Positions 35,621-43,910 of a stretch of DNA of 64,000 nt are shown here, piece by piece. The stretch is taken from the IMG/VR virus record IMGVR_UViG_3300047388_000107, positions 1 to 64,000 of that record, one strand, 5' to 3'. The position numbers and the translations under genes were made by a program. Under the pieces are notes generated by a model. The model saw only the letters and a program-made list of their open reading frames with translations, ran no database searches and was not told where the DNA came from. Positions within the stretch are counted from its first letter, which is position 1, and each line of letters begins with the position of its first letter. The stretch comes from a virus.

Positions 35621-36646
35621 TCAGTATCTCGCTTTGAGTTCGCTTTCAGGTTTATGAGATGCCAATTCAGCATATTGCGCGGCTTCGTTCGATAGTTTCT
35701 TGGCAGCAGCTGGCGTGACCGGCTTGACCCCTTTGGCACCGGCCAGCTTCCACAGCGTTTCAGCGGCTTGACGATCATCGTTCCACGCGGCCCATTTTAC
35801 CGATGGCTTGAGTTCAGCACCGTCAACAACTGCGCCGTTCTTGAGGCGACTGGTCAGTTCGGTTTCCAGCAAATCCTTCATGTCGGAAACGCCTCTGATA
35901 ATTCGCAGCATTCGTACCAGTTCAGCTGGCAGCAGGATCGACGGATCGCGCGAAATCGCACCCATCAGAAAGTTGGCATCCTGCGACATCGCCGGGCATT
36001 TCGAAAACGCTGAGCACCAGCGGCAATGCGGGCCGGGAATAGGTGGTCCGCTGTAGGCAATAGCGTTCTCGACCAGACGGAGGTGGTTCTCGACTTCGGC
36101 GCGCGTATGAAGGTACTGCTTGAAACCATCCTGCTGTTCAGGATTGATCTTGTTCATCCACGAGTTGGGCTGGAAGATCACCAGCCTGAACCATTGCGCA
36201 TTCGGATGGTCTTCCAGAAATGTCGCGGCGTAGGTCAGCATCTGCTTGTTGTCTTTGGCTTCGACGTCCCAGCCGCCGTTTTTGTAATCCAGCACCGTAA
36301 TGATTTCCGGTCCGGTATGACCAACATCCAGATGGCCCCAGCAGCCTTTCATCAGCCAGACGCGCTGCTCGATCAGCACATGGCCAGCTCCCAGCTGGGC
36401 GACGAAATCGCGGATGTACTTTACGATCTCGCTGTCAGGCATGTTCTTGGGCGGCGGCAGCCACGGTGGCGGCGGCGTCGGTATTTCGCCTGTACGCAAC
36501 GCCTTCTCGACTACGGCATGAACGCGCGAACCCTCGATAGCTGCAGGGTTTGGCCGTTGCGGCAAGCCTTGCGACAGTCTGGCAGAAGGCGGACATGCCA
36601 TCCAGCGTGCGGCGGAAGACGGTGCGTAGACGGCGTGTTCAGTCAT
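35621..36646 (-). CDS. DUF2800 PD-(D/E)XK exonuclease, putative Fe-S type
   Basis: 341 residues; ATG at 36646 overlaps the upstream stop. RecB/Cas4-like nuclease: N-terminal APSSAARWMACPPSARL, GHLDVG and VLDYKNGGWDVEAKDNKQM give the Asp/Asp-x-Lys/Gln core. GPHCRWCSAFSKC supplies three C-terminal Cys. With the early Cys (WMAC) this makes four Cys in the arrangement seen in Fe-S-containing Cas4/AddB nucleases. Related to the shorter phage B protein at 52386-53129, which keeps all four Cys. Likely role in recombination or end processing with the neighbouring SSB-like protein. Confidence 0.8.
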   Translation of the reverse strand: MTEHAVYAPSSAARWMACPPSARLSQGLPQRPNPAAIEGSRVHAVVEKALRTGEIPTPPPPWLPPPKNMPDSEIVKYIRDFVAQLGAGHVLIEQRVWLMKGCWGHLDVGHTGPEIITVLDYKNGGWDVEAKDNKQMLTYAATFLEDHPNAQWFRLVIFQPNSWMNKINPEQQDGFKQYLHTRAEVENHLRLVENAIAYSGPPIPGPHCRWCSAFSKCPAMSQDANFLMGAISRDPSILLPAELVRMLRIIRGVSDMKDLLETELTSRLKNGAVVDGAELKPSVKWAAWNDDRQAAETLWKLAGAKGVKPVTPAAAKKLSNEAAQYAELASHKPESELKARY

Positions 36647-37041
36647 TTGACTACTTTCAACGGTGTAATTTGTGCTGCGATAAATTCCGGATGTTTGGTT
36701 TTCATGTGCCGTTCCATCTGGCTCACGGTACGATTGCAACAAGGGCAAGTGCCAGCTGCCGCGCGTTTTTTCAAACGCTTGGTTTCTTTTTGTGCTCGCA
36801 GCGCTTCACGTCGTGCTTCTGCTGTTTCTTGTTCAGCCCGTGCCAGTTGCTGACGTGCAATGTCGCGTTCGCGGCGCATTTTTTCTTCATCACTTTCGTC
36901 AGGAACATGTTGCCGGTGTCCGTTAGGGCAATAGAACGAAGCATGCGTCTTTTGTTTTCCTTTGTACCACCAATCTGGCACTGCAAAAGCGATGCCGCAG
37001 TCATCATAACAGCAAGTGATGACAATATCAGACACGATCAT
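36643..37041 (-). CDS. Zinc-finger/coiled-coil protein
   Basis: 132 residues: N-terminal Cys/His pairs (VITCCYDDCG, FYCPNGHRQHV), a central charged coiled coil (EKMRRERDIARQQLARAEQE), then a C2H2-like finger (GTCPCCNRTVSQMERHMKTK). Proteins of this layout are common beside replication genes of phages of proteobacteria, function unknown. Overlaps both neighbours by a few bases. Confidence 0.7.
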   Translation of the reverse strand: MIVSDIVITCCYDDCGIAFAVPDWWYKGKQKTHASFYCPNGHRQHVPDESDEEKMRRERDIARQQLARAEQETAEARREALRAQKETKRLKKRAAAGTCPCCNRTVSQMERHMKTKHPEFIAAQITPLKVVK

Positions 37042-37553
37042 TGCTTTGCTTTAGCTCGTTTGGGTTTAGGCGGTGGAGCTGTGTAGTCATCTAGCTGCTG
37101 TTGCATTTTAAGTAGCAGCTTTTCAATTTCTTCAGGGGTTGTCCATGGATCGATAGGCAAGCTTGCAAAAAGCTTGACCTTAGCGAACCCATGTTGAGCA
37201 CGATTACGGCATGTCTTGCGGTCAGGAGCGCGAACCAGAATTGGAAATCTAAATCTCATCCCGTTGGATAGCTTGACTTCTCCACCCTGTACCCATGCCG
37301 GTTCCTGCTTGGTTTTCAGTGTAAAAAGGTTCAGTCCATCTTTGATATGCTGGCATTCAATAACGAGACCGTAGCCTCCTGTTTCTACTTTTTCACGCAG
37401 CTTTCGGATACACCGGTCCCACTGCAATGCAATGCGAGCCAGTTGCCAGTTGTATTTCGGGCCTTCTTCAAGAGCCTTCTTAATTTTTTTAACGTTGCTC
37501 TTTATGCGTTCGTCTTCACCGGGTGGCAGGGGACTTCTGCTCCATTCGCTCAT
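37038..37553 (-). CDS. Hypothetical protein, 171 aa
   Basis: Function not recognised. Start ATG at 37553 with GGAGG. Contains NVKKIKKALEEGPKYNWQLA, suggestive of a small winged-helix segment, and a very basic end (KPKRAKAKQ). In the replication cluster; possibly DNA-binding (inference). Confidence 0.55.
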   Translation of the reverse strand: MSEWSRSPLPPGEDERIKSNVKKIKKALEEGPKYNWQLARIALQWDRCIRKLREKVETGGYGLVIECQHIKDGLNLFTLKTKQEPAWVQGGEVKLSNGMRFRFPILVRAPDRKTCRNRAQHGFAKVKLFASLPIDPWTTPEEIEKLLLKMQQQLDDYTAPPPKPKRAKAKQ

Positions 37554-37572
37554 GACAGTCCTCCAATTGGTA

Positions 37573-37600
37573 GCCGGGATCGGTTGCCGCCGATCCCGGC
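37573..37600 (-). promoter_or_regulatory. Perfect 11-bp hairpin in replication operon
   Basis: GCCGGGATCGG and CCGATCCCGGC with a 6-base loop, immediately upstream of the GGAGG of the 37553 gene and without a U-run. An RNA processing or attenuation element is more likely than a terminator (inference). Confidence 0.6.
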
Positions 37601-37644
37601 CCGCAAACAGCTGTGAAAGCATAAACAGCTATTTACGTTTTGCG

Positions 37645-38097
37645 TCATCCCAACGAGATACCCAGCTGCGGAGCGATCTGCTCCAGTTGCGCCTTGCTCA
37701 TGCGCGGAATGAAAACTTGCTTCAACTGCTCTACCGTAGCGTCTTTAGCATCCGGTCCAATCTGCTGGCGAAACCACGTTACGATGGCTTCTGCCGGTTG
37801 CCCGCTCGAAATAGCACCGTCAATACGGGCCAAGATGGCGGCAACCAGCGGATGGGCGGGAGGAGGAGTAGGTCCGTTGGCACCGGGAAAACCGGAAGCC
37901 TGCTGAGCCTGCGGAGGGGCGAAGCTCTGTGCCGGGAGCGGAGTAGCGGCAGCGATGCCAGCATTCATCTGCGCTACCTTTTCAGTAACCTCCTCCACCG
38001 TCGGTGCATCTTCTTCCTTCCTGCCGCGCGTTCGCTTGCCGCTAGTACGAAAAATTTCCATCTCTTCCCACGTGTCAAATTCAACTGTGATTTTCAT
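37645..38097 (-). CDS. Hypothetical protein with Pro-rich linker, 150 aa
   Basis: Function not recognised. A short N-terminal domain (MKITVEFDTWEEMEIFRTSG), a Pro/Gln-rich linker, and a helical C-terminus (AEAIVTWFRQQIGPDAKDAT). Coupled to the upstream gene by an overlapping start. In the replication cluster. Confidence 0.55.
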   Translation of the reverse strand: MKITVEFDTWEEMEIFRTSGKRTRGRKEEDAPTVEEVTEKVAQMNAGIAAATPLPAQSFAPPQAQQASGFPGANGPTPPPAHPLVAAILARIDGAISSGQPAEAIVTWFRQQIGPDAKDATVEQLKQVFIPRMSKAQLEQIAPQLGISLG

Positions 38098-38294
38098 TAT
38101 GACTGCTCCCGGCCCCTGATTAAACGTCGTACCAGCGAACGGGCCTTAAACTCGCTCCGACGATCTGATGTTGTGACACTGCAAACGATGGTAGGAAGAC
38201 CGTTTGCCTTGATCTTGAAATGCTTATTGCGTTCGATCCGGTACTCGATACCGGCGCGGTCCAGTTCTTCAGTGGTGACACTGAGGGTCGTCAT
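38097..38294 (-). CDS. HicA-like small protein, 65 aa
   Basis: LDRAGIEYRIERNKHFKIKA followed by SVTTSDRRSEFKARSLVRRL resembles the HicA-like dsRNA-binding fold (a His/Lys patch, then a Ser-Arg turn and an Arg-rich helix) often found as a lone phage gene without HicB. Toxin activity is not implied. The start overlaps a micro-ORF (ATGA). Confidence 0.5.
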   Translation of the reverse strand: MTTLSVTTEELDRAGIEYRIERNKHFKIKANGLPTIVCSVTTSDRRSEFKARSLVRRLIRGREQS

Positions 38295-38374
38295 GTCTGA
38301 TGAACCTTTCTGGCTTTGTCGTACCAGCCTTTTACCATCATGCGCCCGTTCGCTGACTTGCGCATTTTACGCAT
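38291..38374 (-). CDS. 27-aa micro-ORF duplicating the helicase C-terminus
   Basis: Encodes MRKMRKSANGRMMVKGWYDK then ARKVHQT. The SF2 helicase just upstream ends LRKSANGRITVKGWYDADGR then IHQIDN, so this is a partial tandem duplication of its last codons. The stop overlaps the next start, so it may be translated, or serve only to couple expression. Confidence 0.5.
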   Translation of the reverse strand: MRKMRKSANGRMMVKGWYDKARKVHQT

Positions 38375-38437
38375 CTGTTTCGACTGCGATATCGTAAAGT
38401 ATTACGACAACGCCAACACGGATCACCGTTAAATGTT

Positions 38438-40051
38438 TCAGTTGTCGATCTGATGAATACGTCCGTCTGCATCGTACCATCCTTTTACAGTGATGCGACC
38501 ATTTGCGGATTTACGTAGATAAACGCTAACTATTTTTGTTGGTAATATCTGAAACGGCCAAATCACGGTGGCATATTTGGTGGGTATTTGCCACGTGGTT
38601 CCGTAGCGAAATGGCGGTTCGCAAATTTCCTGCCACGGGTTGGCTGCGATGATTTCCGAGACGTTGACTAGCGCGTTGGTAGCTCCTCGCTCGGTCAGGT
38701 CTTTGCCGGGTTTTTGGACTGAGGTATTATCGTATCCACAATGCGGACAGACAGGGTGAAGCCACGTGGCGTAAATTCCATTGCAGGCGTTACAACTTTT
38801 AACGGAAGTTTGGCGCAAGCCACAGTGAGGGCAGACAGCACCGTGATAATGCTGGTCAAATCTTTCCGTGCAACCTTTGCATTTCGTAGCGCTCTGATGA
38901 ATTCGTCCACATTTTGGGCATGTCCGGCCATGTTCCCACGTCTCCCATTCGGTGTCGCAGCTTTCACAAACCAGCACGGCACCGGGTGCAGCTGCAATCT
39001 GATCCAGCGAACCATGACGCGAGACGTTACCGCCGAAATCTAGCACCGCGCAGTTTTGTGCGTGCGGCGTGATCCGCGCACCTCTGCCCAACGACTGGGC
39101 AAAGAACACTGGCGACTTGGTGGCGCGGCAGTACGCCAGCATGTCGACGTCCGGAACGTTGAAACCGGTATCGAACATCGCAACGCTGATCATAATGGGT
39201 AGCTCAAGCGCTCTGAACTTAGTGACCATTTTCTCGCGCTTGCCCTTGACCGACATGCTGTGAACGGCGGCGGCCTCGACGCCTAACTTGTTTAGTTTCT
39301 CTTCCAAGATGTCGGCATGCACGATGTTGCAAGCAAACACCAGCACGCATTTGCGCCGCTGCCGTTCCATGGTCTTGACGATGGCTTTGGTATGAACTGG
39401 TGACAGAGCTATCGCTCTGCTCGCTTGTTCTTCCAGATCGTAATCTTCACCGACAACCTTGAGACCATCGACATCGATCTCAGCGGCGTGATCCGAATAG
39501 GCCGGGATCAGCGGCTTGACATAGCCATCCTGTAGCGCGTCCAAGAAACTGTACTTGAAAATGATGGGACCGAAGGTCTTCTCCAGACTTCCGGTCCCAT
39601 CAGCGCGAAACGCCGTACCCGTTAATCCGCGCACTTTGGCATTAGGAATTGCTTCGAATACCTGTCGGTAGCTTGAAGTCTTGTTCACCGGAGTGCGGTG
39701 GACTTCATCAACCAAAATGAGTGTTACGTCCTGAAAATACTTGGTCCTGCGAACTACCGTCTGCACGGTCCCGACAGTGACCTTTCGATAAACATTTTTT
39801 GCAATAGAAGCAGAGCAGATGCCGGGCTGGAGGCCGACTTGCTGGCAAGCCAGAACATTCTGCAGCACCAGTTCTTTGTTGTGAGCGAGGATCAGCGTGC
39901 GGCCAGTCGTGTTGGCAGCAGCCAGCGCGCCCAAGATTAACGACTTGCCACCGGCTACCGCAACCTCCGCAACAGCCATTTTTTCAGGATACGCAAACAG
40001 CGCGTCGATGCATTCGGTCTGATGGGTGCGGAGGATGATTGGCTTGTTCAT
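38438..40051 (-). CDS. SF2 (UvsW-like) DNA helicase with zinc ribbons
   Basis: 537 residues. Walker A is a variant AVAGGKS (34-37), Walker B is VDEVH (115-118), motif III is GLTGTAFR, and motifs V/VI are MFDTGFNVPDVDM and QSLGRGAR. Residues about 344-430 carry several paired-Cys ribbons (CESCDTEWE, CPKCGR, CKGC, CPHCGLR, CNAC, CPHCG), which is unusual for small phage helicases. Probably remodels forks or branched DNA. The promoter -10 ends 6 bases before the ATG and there is no ribosome binding site, so the mRNA may be leaderless. Confidence 0.85.
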   Translation of the reverse strand: MNKPIILRTHQTECIDALFAYPEKMAVAEVAVAGGKSLILGALAAANTTGRTLILAHNKELVLQNVLACQQVGLQPGICSASIAKNVYRKVTVGTVQTVVRRTKYFQDVTLILVDEVHRTPVNKTSSYRQVFEAIPNAKVRGLTGTAFRADGTGSLEKTFGPIIFKYSFLDALQDGYVKPLIPAYSDHAAEIDVDGLKVVGEDYDLEEQASRAIALSPVHTKAIVKTMERQRRKCVLVFACNIVHADILEEKLNKLGVEAAAVHSMSVKGKREKMVTKFRALELPIMISVAMFDTGFNVPDVDMLAYCRATKSPVFFAQSLGRGARITPHAQNCAVLDFGGNVSRHGSLDQIAAAPGAVLVCESCDTEWETWEHGRTCPKCGRIHQSATKCKGCTERFDQHYHGAVCPHCGLRQTSVKSCNACNGIYATWLHPVCPHCGYDNTSVQKPGKDLTERGATNALVNVSEIIAANPWQEICEPPFRYGTTWQIPTKYATVIWPFQILPTKIVSVYLRKSANGRITVKGWYDADGRIHQIDN

Positions 40052-40057
40052 GATTTA

Positions 40058-40086
40058 CGTATACGCTATCGCTTACGGATTGTCAA
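40058..40086 (-). promoter_or_regulatory. Strong promoter for the SF2 helicase
   Basis: Minus strand TTGACA (40086-40081), 17-base spacer, TATACG (40063-40058), then TAAATC and the ATG at 40051. Consensus -35 with optimal spacing; the GTATAC box overlaps the -10. It lies inside the 3' end of the upstream gene. Confidence 0.65.
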
Positions 40087-40330
40087 CACCGTTGAGATAT
40101 TTTTTATGCGCGTCCAGTATTTCTTGGCCGAATGTCTTGATGCGACCAGTCATAGCATTCAGCATGGTAGCGTGATCTCTGATCTGGTTCTCGATGCCTT
40201 CACTCAATGCTTTGGTGCTCGCCAACAGGTTCTGCGCCTCAAGCACGTTGTCTTCAGCCGATTTCAGCAATACCTTGATGAGCTGCTGAGCTATTTCTTC
40301 AAATTCATACGGAGGTTTTTCCACGTTCAT
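40073..40330 (-). CDS. Helical coiled-coil protein, 85 aa
   Basis: From ATG at 40330 (GAGCGAGAG upstream). Almost wholly helical: PYEFEEIAQQLIKVLLKSAE, then QNLLASTKALSEGIENQIRD and a tail. It matches in layout the phage B protein at 53891-54250, which sits after the DUF2815 gene (DFEHLGETLSDSLVQAAEDL and a similar tail). Function unknown; probably an oligomer. Confidence 0.6.
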   Translation of the reverse strand: MNVEKPPYEFEEIAQQLIKVLLKSAEDNVLEAQNLLASTKALSEGIENQIRDHATMLNAMTGRIKTFGQEILDAHKKYLNGVDNP

Positions 40331-40484
40331 TCTCTCGCTCCTGCCATTCCATGCATGCTTGGACTGCTTTCTCTCTGGTTCGGATGTTGGTTTGCACGAC
40401 TTCGCATCGAGTAAACGTTGCATCTACCCTGATGATCTCCCAGATGCTGTTGTCTTCCACGGCAAAATACAAATCGTTTGACAC
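40305..40484 (-). CDS. Hypothetical protein, 59 aa
   Basis: GTG start at 40484 with GGGAG upstream. Sequence begins VSNDLYFAVEDNSIWEIIRV and ends in a helix (REKAVQACMEWQEREN). The VQTNIRTREKAVQACMEW pattern is compact and protein-like. It overlaps the 85-residue gene by 26 bases. Function unknown. Confidence 0.5.
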   Translation of the reverse strand: MSNDLYFAVEDNSIWEIIRVDATFTRCEVVQTNIRTREKAVQACMEWQERENERGKTSV

Positions 40485-40506
40485 TGTGATGCTCCCTGAT
40501 TAGAAC
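40478..40506 (+). promoter_or_regulatory. Promoter for GcrA-like gene
   Basis: TTGACA (40478-40483), 17-base spacer, TAGAAC (40501-40506), 32 bases before the ATG. It overlaps the GTG start of the divergent 40305 gene, and is followed by CGCATACGTTATCG, a variant of the GTATAC box. Confidence 0.5.
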
Positions 40507-40538
40507 TTATCGCATACGTTATCGGAAAGGATTAGTCA

Positions 40539-40901
40539 ATGAGAATGGTTTGGACTAAGGAGATGGATATTGCATTGAAAGTTTTGATCGAAGAAGGAGT
40601 ATCCTACAAACAGATCGCAAAACAACTGAGTGCCGCATACGGTCTCGAGTTCACCAAGAATTCCTGTGTTGGAAGAGCCAACAGGCTGAGAAGGCCATCC
40701 CCACCACCGCCACAAAAAGTGACGATCTACGATCTGCGCGATGACCGCTGCAAATGGATATTGGGAGCTGTCAATGACAAGCCTCCGTATCTGTACTGCG
40801 GCAAACCCACCGGAGAACTTGGCATCTCATGGTGCCCGGTCCACGCCAGAAAAGTGTTCAACAAGACTAACGACATCGCCAAGATTTACCTCCGTGCGTG
40901 A
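40539..40901 (+). CDS. GcrA-family transcriptional regulator
   Basis: 120 residues. The N-terminal helix-turn-helix (VWTKEMDIALKVLIEEGVSY, then KQIAKQLS and NSCVGRANRL) and a C-terminal Cys-rich RNA-polymerase-binding region (CKWILG, YLYCGKPT, SWCPVHARKVF) match GcrA. In alphaproteobacteria GcrA binds sigma70 and activates promoters methylated at GANTC. A phage copy could redirect host or phage transcription (inference). It is a lone rightward gene in a leftward block with its own promoter. Confidence 0.8.
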   Translation: MRMVWTKEMDIALKVLIEEGVSYKQIAKQLSAAYGLEFTKNSCVGRANRLRRPSPPPPQKVTIYDLRDDRCKWILGAVNDKPPYLYCGKPTGELGISWCPVHARKVFNKTNDIAKIYLRA

Positions 40902-41415
40902 TCACTTTGTGCATGTCGTGCTGTTGACAGACATCTCTCACATCTAAACTAGCCAGCATCTGGCGCGTTGCACGAAACGTGCGGTTCATGAATTTTCGCC
41001 GGGCATCCCAGTTCGTATCTGCTGTTGCGTCTATAAAATTTTTCTCTTCTGGCGTAGCCACGGGGATGATGCGCTCAGTCTTGACCACTACTACCGGAGG
41101 GTTAAGACCAAAATTGAGAGAATGAGCTATCTCGGCTGGTGTTTGTTTTCCGTAAGCATCCCTGAGCGCCTTGGCTTTCTGTTCTTCAGTTGGAAACTTT
41201 GGTACTGTTGGGGCTCCAATCAGCATGGTGCCTGTTTTGTATGCGTCTTCTTTCTGCTTTTCAGGAGGCTGAATTTTAACGAGTTCTTCGTCGGTTACGA
41301 GCGGTCTTTGCAGCCCCAGCACCGTCATATTATCGGGCTTCATCCGCGTCCCCTCCAGTCTTTGTTGAGCCGATACAGCCGTTGTCATCAGCAGCAAAGC
41401 GACAAGTGTTTTCAT
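40867..41415 (-). CDS. Exported protein of unknown function, 182 aa
   Basis: Clear Sec signal peptide (MKTLVALLLMTTAVSAQQ, cleavage likely after SAQ or VSA). The mature part is charged with NFIDATADTNWDARRKFMNR and ends in KSWRCR; a C-terminal Cys pair could form a disulphide. Periplasmic location is expected. A phage gene with a signal peptide suggests superinfection exclusion, lysis support or host envelope alteration (inference). Convergent with the GcrA-like gene. Confidence 0.55.
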   Translation of the reverse strand: MKTLVALLLMTTAVSAQQRLEGTRMKPDNMTVLGLQRPLVTDEELVKIQPPEKQKEDAYKTGTMLIGAPTVPKFPTEEQKAKALRDAYGKQTPAEIAHSLNFGLNPPVVVVKTERIIPVATPEEKNFIDATADTNWDARRKFMNRTFRATRQMLASLDVRDVCQQHDMHKVITHGGKSWRCR

Positions 41416-43692
41416 CTAAGCCTCCCATGGCATCTTGAATGTGAATGGAGTGGATTGCATTGGCTGCCAAGTTTCACCCCAGTCACAGCCAATCAGCCAC
41501 GTCGTATCCGAATTGGTGACGACAAGACCGCGCAGCCTCAGACTGTTGAGGCAATCCTTGCCATCAACGAAGCCCGCTTCAATCTCCTTGATCGCTACTG
41601 GCGTCAGGATCATGTAGGTAACTTCCGGTGGTACGCCGTTCGGCGCATACTGCGCCTTGATCTCGTCGGTTGCTGGCGTCTTGGGACAGCGCTTCAACAG
41701 ATTAATCACGCCCGCAATGCGCTCCCGGTAAGGCAACCCGGTCGCCATGTAGAAACCACGCGATGGGCGGTTAACTTGATTGCTCTTCATCATTCGCATC
41801 AGGTAAGTCGCAACGTTCTTCTCGCTAATGCCGGTACGCACGGAGATGTCGCCTGCGGTCAGGCAGCATGCCGCAGTATGCAACGCCATTACCACTTCAC
41901 GGGTCTTGGTACCTTCGCCCGGCAGGAACAGTTCTGCCGCAGTCTGCGCCGGTTTCCACATTGGATTAGTGCCTTCCTTGATCATCTCGAAATCAAATTC
42001 CAGAATGTCGCGCATCCGGCTTTCGATCTTCACTACGTCGCCTTCCTTACCGATAATGATGGCGCCGTCCGCCGCGCCGCTGACGCCAAACGAGCCGTTG
42101 ATGCTGTCGATAGCGTCATCAACTTTACCTTTTTTAGTATGATGCACGACTAAGATCAAGACATTAAATTCCCATGCCAACCGCTGTACCGAAGCGACGA
42201 CTTTGTAATCCATCTGGTAGGCGTTGTCGGTCCGTTCTATCTTGCCACGAACCTGTTGCAGTACGTCGATCACCACCAGCCTGACACTGGGAAAGGTCTG
42301 TAAATTCGCCCTGATGTCATCCAGCAGCGTGCCGGTATCGTCGGCATTGACATAAAAAGGACCGTCCCTGCCATAACGCATCTTCATGTTTCTTCCTGCG
42401 CTGAAGCCTTTCGGCCGCAACAGCTTGATGCGTTCCTGAATGCGGCGCTCGCTGTCTTCCAGCATGTACATCAGCACTTCGCCATGCTGGCACTGTTCGC
42501 CCCAGAACAAGTTGCCTTCTGCGATGCTGAGTGCCAGTTCCAGAATGATCCAGCCTTTGCCGATTTTTGGCTTGCCTGCAAAAACGATGCAGCCAGCATC
42601 AGGAAGAAAGCGGTTCACCAGAAATTTCTGCGGCAGGAACGTCTTGTACATCAAGTCTTCAACGGTTCCGGCAGGATAACCCCGGCCGCTCGGCATCGGC
42701 AGCGGCTGCTTGGCCTTCAGCACCGCGACATTCTGGGCGAGCCCCATCGAGGCGCCGACACCACGGGCGAAGTCACGCTGGTCACCTTGACCCAGCGAAC
42801 CCGGCAGCATGCCGAAGGTTTCATCAGCCAGTTGGCCGATTTCAGCCAGTATCGGGTTGTCAATGCTCTCGTATTCTGTGATATTTTTGCAAACCTGATA
42901 CATGGCGTCGGTCAGCATCGGCGCAGTGCCGCTGGCTTTGATCAGCGCGCCATATTTCAGACCGAGACTGAACAGCTTGGTACCGCGTCCTGATCCTGCA
43001 GGCATGTTATCCACATAAAAAAGCATGCTTTTTATGTCGGCTTTGAACTCATTGAGGTTTTCCAGTGTCAGCATGGCGAGATCAGCTGCGCTCAAAGGTA
43101 CAGCTTCAATAAGCATGCTTTTCCGCAAGGCGAAACCAGCCGCAGTGACCGACGCTTCCAGTCCGGTTCGCAGTACATCAGCAAACACGAACGGCGGCAT
43201 CTGATCGAAGATGCTGGCGCCTTGATGCCAGTATTCCGTTGGATCATTCGGCAGCGGCGTTTTGTTGTGATAATTGCCCCACCAGACAACTTGCTTGCCT
43301 TCGCCCAGCAGCTGAACCGGACCGAATTTTTCCTGCTTGATGACGCCGGGCTGGGTGATGATGAGCGTGGCAGGACGGCGGCCCCAACGCCAATGGGTCG
43401 GATGAAAGAAAGTGTTGAGCGTGTTGGCAAAAGTCAGAGCTTTGGTGTTGTCGTCAATGTCGCAATCGACGCAGCGTACCTCGATAGGCCCCAACACCGG
43501 ATGGATGGTGAAACCAAGCTGGACCCCTACGCCGGTACATTCAGGCGCCAGAATATTGTTCAGCCGTATTTCAAGCGGAAATGTGTTCCATCCGGTGCCG
43601 CCCAGCGGTATCTTGCCGGTGACCGGGACCGGCAACAGTCCATGGATGGAATGCAGCTCGCGGGCTAATTTAACCAGCTCTTGCTTGTTCAC
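41416..43692 (-). CDS. Bifunctional primase/polymerase-helicase
   Basis: 758 residues from GTG at 43692. The N-terminal archaeo-eukaryotic primase-like domain has CVDCDIDD (about 77), RWGRRPATLI and VQLLGEGKQVVW. A RepA/DnaB-like ATPase follows: FAGKPKIGKGWI (Walker A, about 375), MYMLEDSERR, LVVIDVLQQV (Walker B, about 474), LILVVHHTKKG. A C-terminal winged-helix-like region follows (ISVRTGISEKNVATYLMRMM). It probably initiates replication. The gene itself contains two AAGCATGCTT palindromes (43022-43029, 43112-43119), and four more lie just upstream of its operon. Confidence 0.85.
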   Translation of the reverse strand: MNKQELVKLARELHSIHGLLPVPVTGKIPLGGTGWNTFPLEIRLNNILAPECTGVGVQLGFTIHPVLGPIEVRCVDCDIDDNTKALTFANTLNTFFHPTHWRWGRRPATLIITQPGVIKQEKFGPVQLLGEGKQVVWWGNYHNKTPLPNDPTEYWHQGASIFDQMPPFVFADVLRTGLEASVTAAGFALRKSMLIEAVPLSAADLAMLTLENLNEFKADIKSMLFYVDNMPAGSGRGTKLFSLGLKYGALIKASGTAPMLTDAMYQVCKNITEYESIDNPILAEIGQLADETFGMLPGSLGQGDQRDFARGVGASMGLAQNVAVLKAKQPLPMPSGRGYPAGTVEDLMYKTFLPQKFLVNRFLPDAGCIVFAGKPKIGKGWIILELALSIAEGNLFWGEQCQHGEVLMYMLEDSERRIQERIKLLRPKGFSAGRNMKMRYGRDGPFYVNADDTGTLLDDIRANLQTFPSVRLVVIDVLQQVRGKIERTDNAYQMDYKVVASVQRLAWEFNVLILVVHHTKKGKVDDAIDSINGSFGVSGAADGAIIIGKEGDVVKIESRMRDILEFDFEMIKEGTNPMWKPAQTAAELFLPGEGTKTREVVMALHTAACCLTAGDISVRTGISEKNVATYLMRMMKSNQVNRPSRGFYMATGLPYRERIAGVINLLKRCPKTPATDEIKAQYAPNGVPPEVTYMILTPVAIKEIEAGFVDGKDCLNSLRLRGLVVTNSDTTWLIGCDWGETWQPMQSTPFTFKMPWEA

Positions 43693-43723
43693 GGCAACAC
43701 CCCACCACGGAGAGACGAACACC

Positions 43724-43897
43724 CTACTCTTGTTCTATCGGTTCGTCACAGGCGTATCGCTCCATGATGTCGTGGCGAAACATCGCCATCTTGCGGGTGT
43801 GGCAGCGTGGGCATGTGTAGCACAGGAAGATGCCGTAGCCGTCAAACTGCGGCTCACGCTGTTCACCTGATCCGCATGGGCAGTATCTCAATTTCAT
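43724..43897 (-). CDS. Small zinc-ribbon protein, 57 aa
   Basis: Start ATG at 43897 with GGAGG. Cys pairs at CPCGSG and CYTCPRCH suggest a zinc ribbon, then MAMFRHDIMERYACDEPIEQ. Similar small proteins occur in plasmids and phages of Rhizobiales-type bacteria (from memory). First gene of the primase-helicase operon, immediately downstream of four palindromic repeats. Confidence 0.65.
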   Translation of the reverse strand: MKLRYCPCGSGEQREPQFDGYGIFLCYTCPRCHTRKMAMFRHDIMERYACDEPIEQE

Positions 43898-43910
43898 CCT
43901 GTCCTCCAAT

